32,471 bases of DNA from Geothrix sp. (lineage in GTDB: Bacteria > Acidobacteriota > Holophagae > Holophagales > Holophagaceae): assembly GCA_030824075.1 (NCBI GenBank), contig JAVBYJ010000006.1:1-32471 (forward strand), in the 5' to 3' direction. Both the position numbers and the translations under genes were made by a program. Shown piece by piece: positions 31,857 to 32,471 of this stretch. The notes under the pieces were generated by a model. It ran no database searches. It was not told where the DNA came from and saw nothing but the letters and a program-made list of their open reading frames with translations. Numbering within the stretch: position 1 is the stretch's first letter; each line of letters starts with the position of its first letter.

Positions 31857-32471
31857 TCACTCGTCTTCGTTGGCCGACACAGTGGCGCGCAGCAGCTTGG
31901 GGGCGATGCGCTGGACGATGGGCTCGAACACCTTGTTCACCAGCTCCTCGTCGTACTGCACCTCGGCGCCGGTTCCCGCAACCTTGACGCTGGTATCAGC
32001 AACCTTGTCCTCGTCCTTCCAGGCCCCCAGGATTTCACCCGTCTCGACCTCGATGAGGCGGATGTCCAGGCGGCCAGTGAAGGACGCCTTCCGGACGTTC
32101 ACGCTGCCAGCCACCGCGCCAGCCATGCCGTCGCCCGTGACCTTGCTCACCAGCGCGCCCACGCCCCATCCGGTTTTAAAACCACCTTCCTTGTAGGCGA
32201 ACCGGGTGACCTTGCCGGTCATCACGTACTTCGCGCCGAGCAGCTTGCCGATTTTTTGAACCGTGGCGGTATCCACCTCGCCGCTCTGCTGGAAGTCCAA
32301 CTCCCCGCGGATGTCCTGAAGCCGCTCACGCTCGATGACGCGGATCTTGTTCTTGCCCTTCTCGACGATCTCGGTGGTGAAGAGGTCCCGCAACTGGTTG
32401 GAGATGGTGCCCATCTGGTTGCCCCAGCCGCCGTGGCGCCAGCCGTGCCAGGCATCGGGGGCCGTCTTGAA
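31857..32471 (-). CDS. CsgG-like protein, partial (N-terminus outside window)
   Basis: The frame runs from the right edge to the TGA/TAA-type stop at 31857 without an in-window start, giving about 204 visible residues. It shows the CsgG/LPS-export-type pattern: 'LRDLFTTEIVEKG..KIRVIERERLQDI', 'LDFQQSGEVDTATVQKIGKLLGAKYVMTGKVTRF', a strand-rich middle with a Gly/Ala-rich stretch ('GDGMAGAVAGSVNV'), and 'LDIRLIEVETGEILGAW'. Such proteins are periplasmic or outer-membrane lipoproteins; only the true CsgG acts as a curli secretion pore. An ATG at 32414 is in frame but lies inside the domain, so the true start is probably upstream, beyond the edge. The family call is good, but the specific function is not determined. 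Confidence 0.85.
   Translation of the reverse strand, partial: FKTAPDAWHGWRHGGWGNQMGTISNQLRDLFTTEIVEKGKNKIRVIERERLQDIRGELDFQQSGEVDTATVQKIGKLLGAKYVMTGKVTRFAYKEGGFKTGWGVGALVSKVTGDGMAGAVAGSVNVRKASFTGRLDIRLIEVETGEILGAWKDEDKVADTSVKVAGTGAEVQYDEELVNKVFEPIVQRIAPKLLRATVSANEDE

Noticed and set aside
1..32471. Search for CRISPR arrays, tRNA/rRNA genes, insertion sequences and phage or defence islands
   Set aside because: No direct-repeat arrays, transposase motifs, tRNA cloverleaf sequences or rRNA segments were seen. The genes are mostly housekeeping or single-copy envelope and signalling genes.

Overview
The window looks like an ordinary core stretch of a GC-rich, Gram-negative bacterial chromosome. 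It is densely packed, with housekeeping genes on both strands, short intergenic gaps and many overlapping start/stop codons. A lipoprotein, a CsgG-like protein, a bactofilin paired with an M23 peptidase, a DUF1844 protein, a PATAN/DUF4388 protein and secreted TPR proteins are all present. This mix fits Acidobacteriota (Holophaga/Geothrix-like) or a deltaproteobacterial-type lineage. That placement is inference only, because no rRNA or other decisive marker is present. I see no insertion sequence, prophage, CRISPR array, tRNA or rRNA. No stretch longer than about 190 bases lacks a gene.

Layout. 1-191: 3' end of a DUF4136-like gene (+). 251-2503: malic enzyme fused to a phosphotransacetylase domain (-). 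2689-4259: a small secreted protein, then a YheT-type hydrolase (+). 4278-5534: a protein of repeated beta-propeller-like units (-). 5651-8000: alaX-like tRNA-editing hydrolase followed by cysteine desulfurase (-), back to back with rarA (+, 8045-9433). 9440-12643: a soluble chemoreceptor and two pirins (-), the second pirin divergent from a universal stress protein (+). A hairpin terminator separates that gene from glutaryl-CoA dehydrogenase (-). 14615-18553: a four-gene unit transcribed as DUF1844, membrane TPR/zinc-ribbon protein, PATAN protein, thymidine kinase (-). 18740-19759: a secreted carboxypeptidase-regulatory/TPR protein (+), ending in a 46-bp perfect palindrome. 19823-24347: a long minus-strand run in transcription order cyclophilin, tag, metG, a small SRPBCC-like protein, an ArsC/Spx-like protein and xth. 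24463-26891: UbiA prenyltransferase, M23 peptidase and bactofilin (+). 26893-27906: ruvB (-), divergent from an FHA-GAF histidine kinase and ispF (+). 30134-31844: lipoprotein, 2Fe-2S ferredoxin and alpha/beta hydrolase (+). 31857-end: partial CsgG-like protein (-).

How the genes work together. Several are joined by 1-4 base overlaps that imply translational coupling: metG/SRPBCC/ArsC-like by GTGA overlaps, kinase/ispF by ATGA, ferredoxin/hydrolase by GTGA. Themes are DNA repair and recombination (xth, tag, ruvB, rarA), translation quality (metG, alaX), isoprenoid/quinone supply (ispF, ubiA-like), envelope morphogenesis (M23 plus bactofilin), acyl-CoA and malate/acetyl-phosphate metabolism (gcdH, maeB) and signalling (chemoreceptor, FHA-GAF kinase, PATAN).

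I did not find a convincing new defence or mobile system. The observations most worth following are the inverted-architecture soluble chemoreceptor, the cytoplasmic repeat protein, the DUF1844/TPR/PATAN unit, the pirin promoter with an inverted repeat in its spacer, the structured leader of gcdH, and the zinc-less MetRS insertion.
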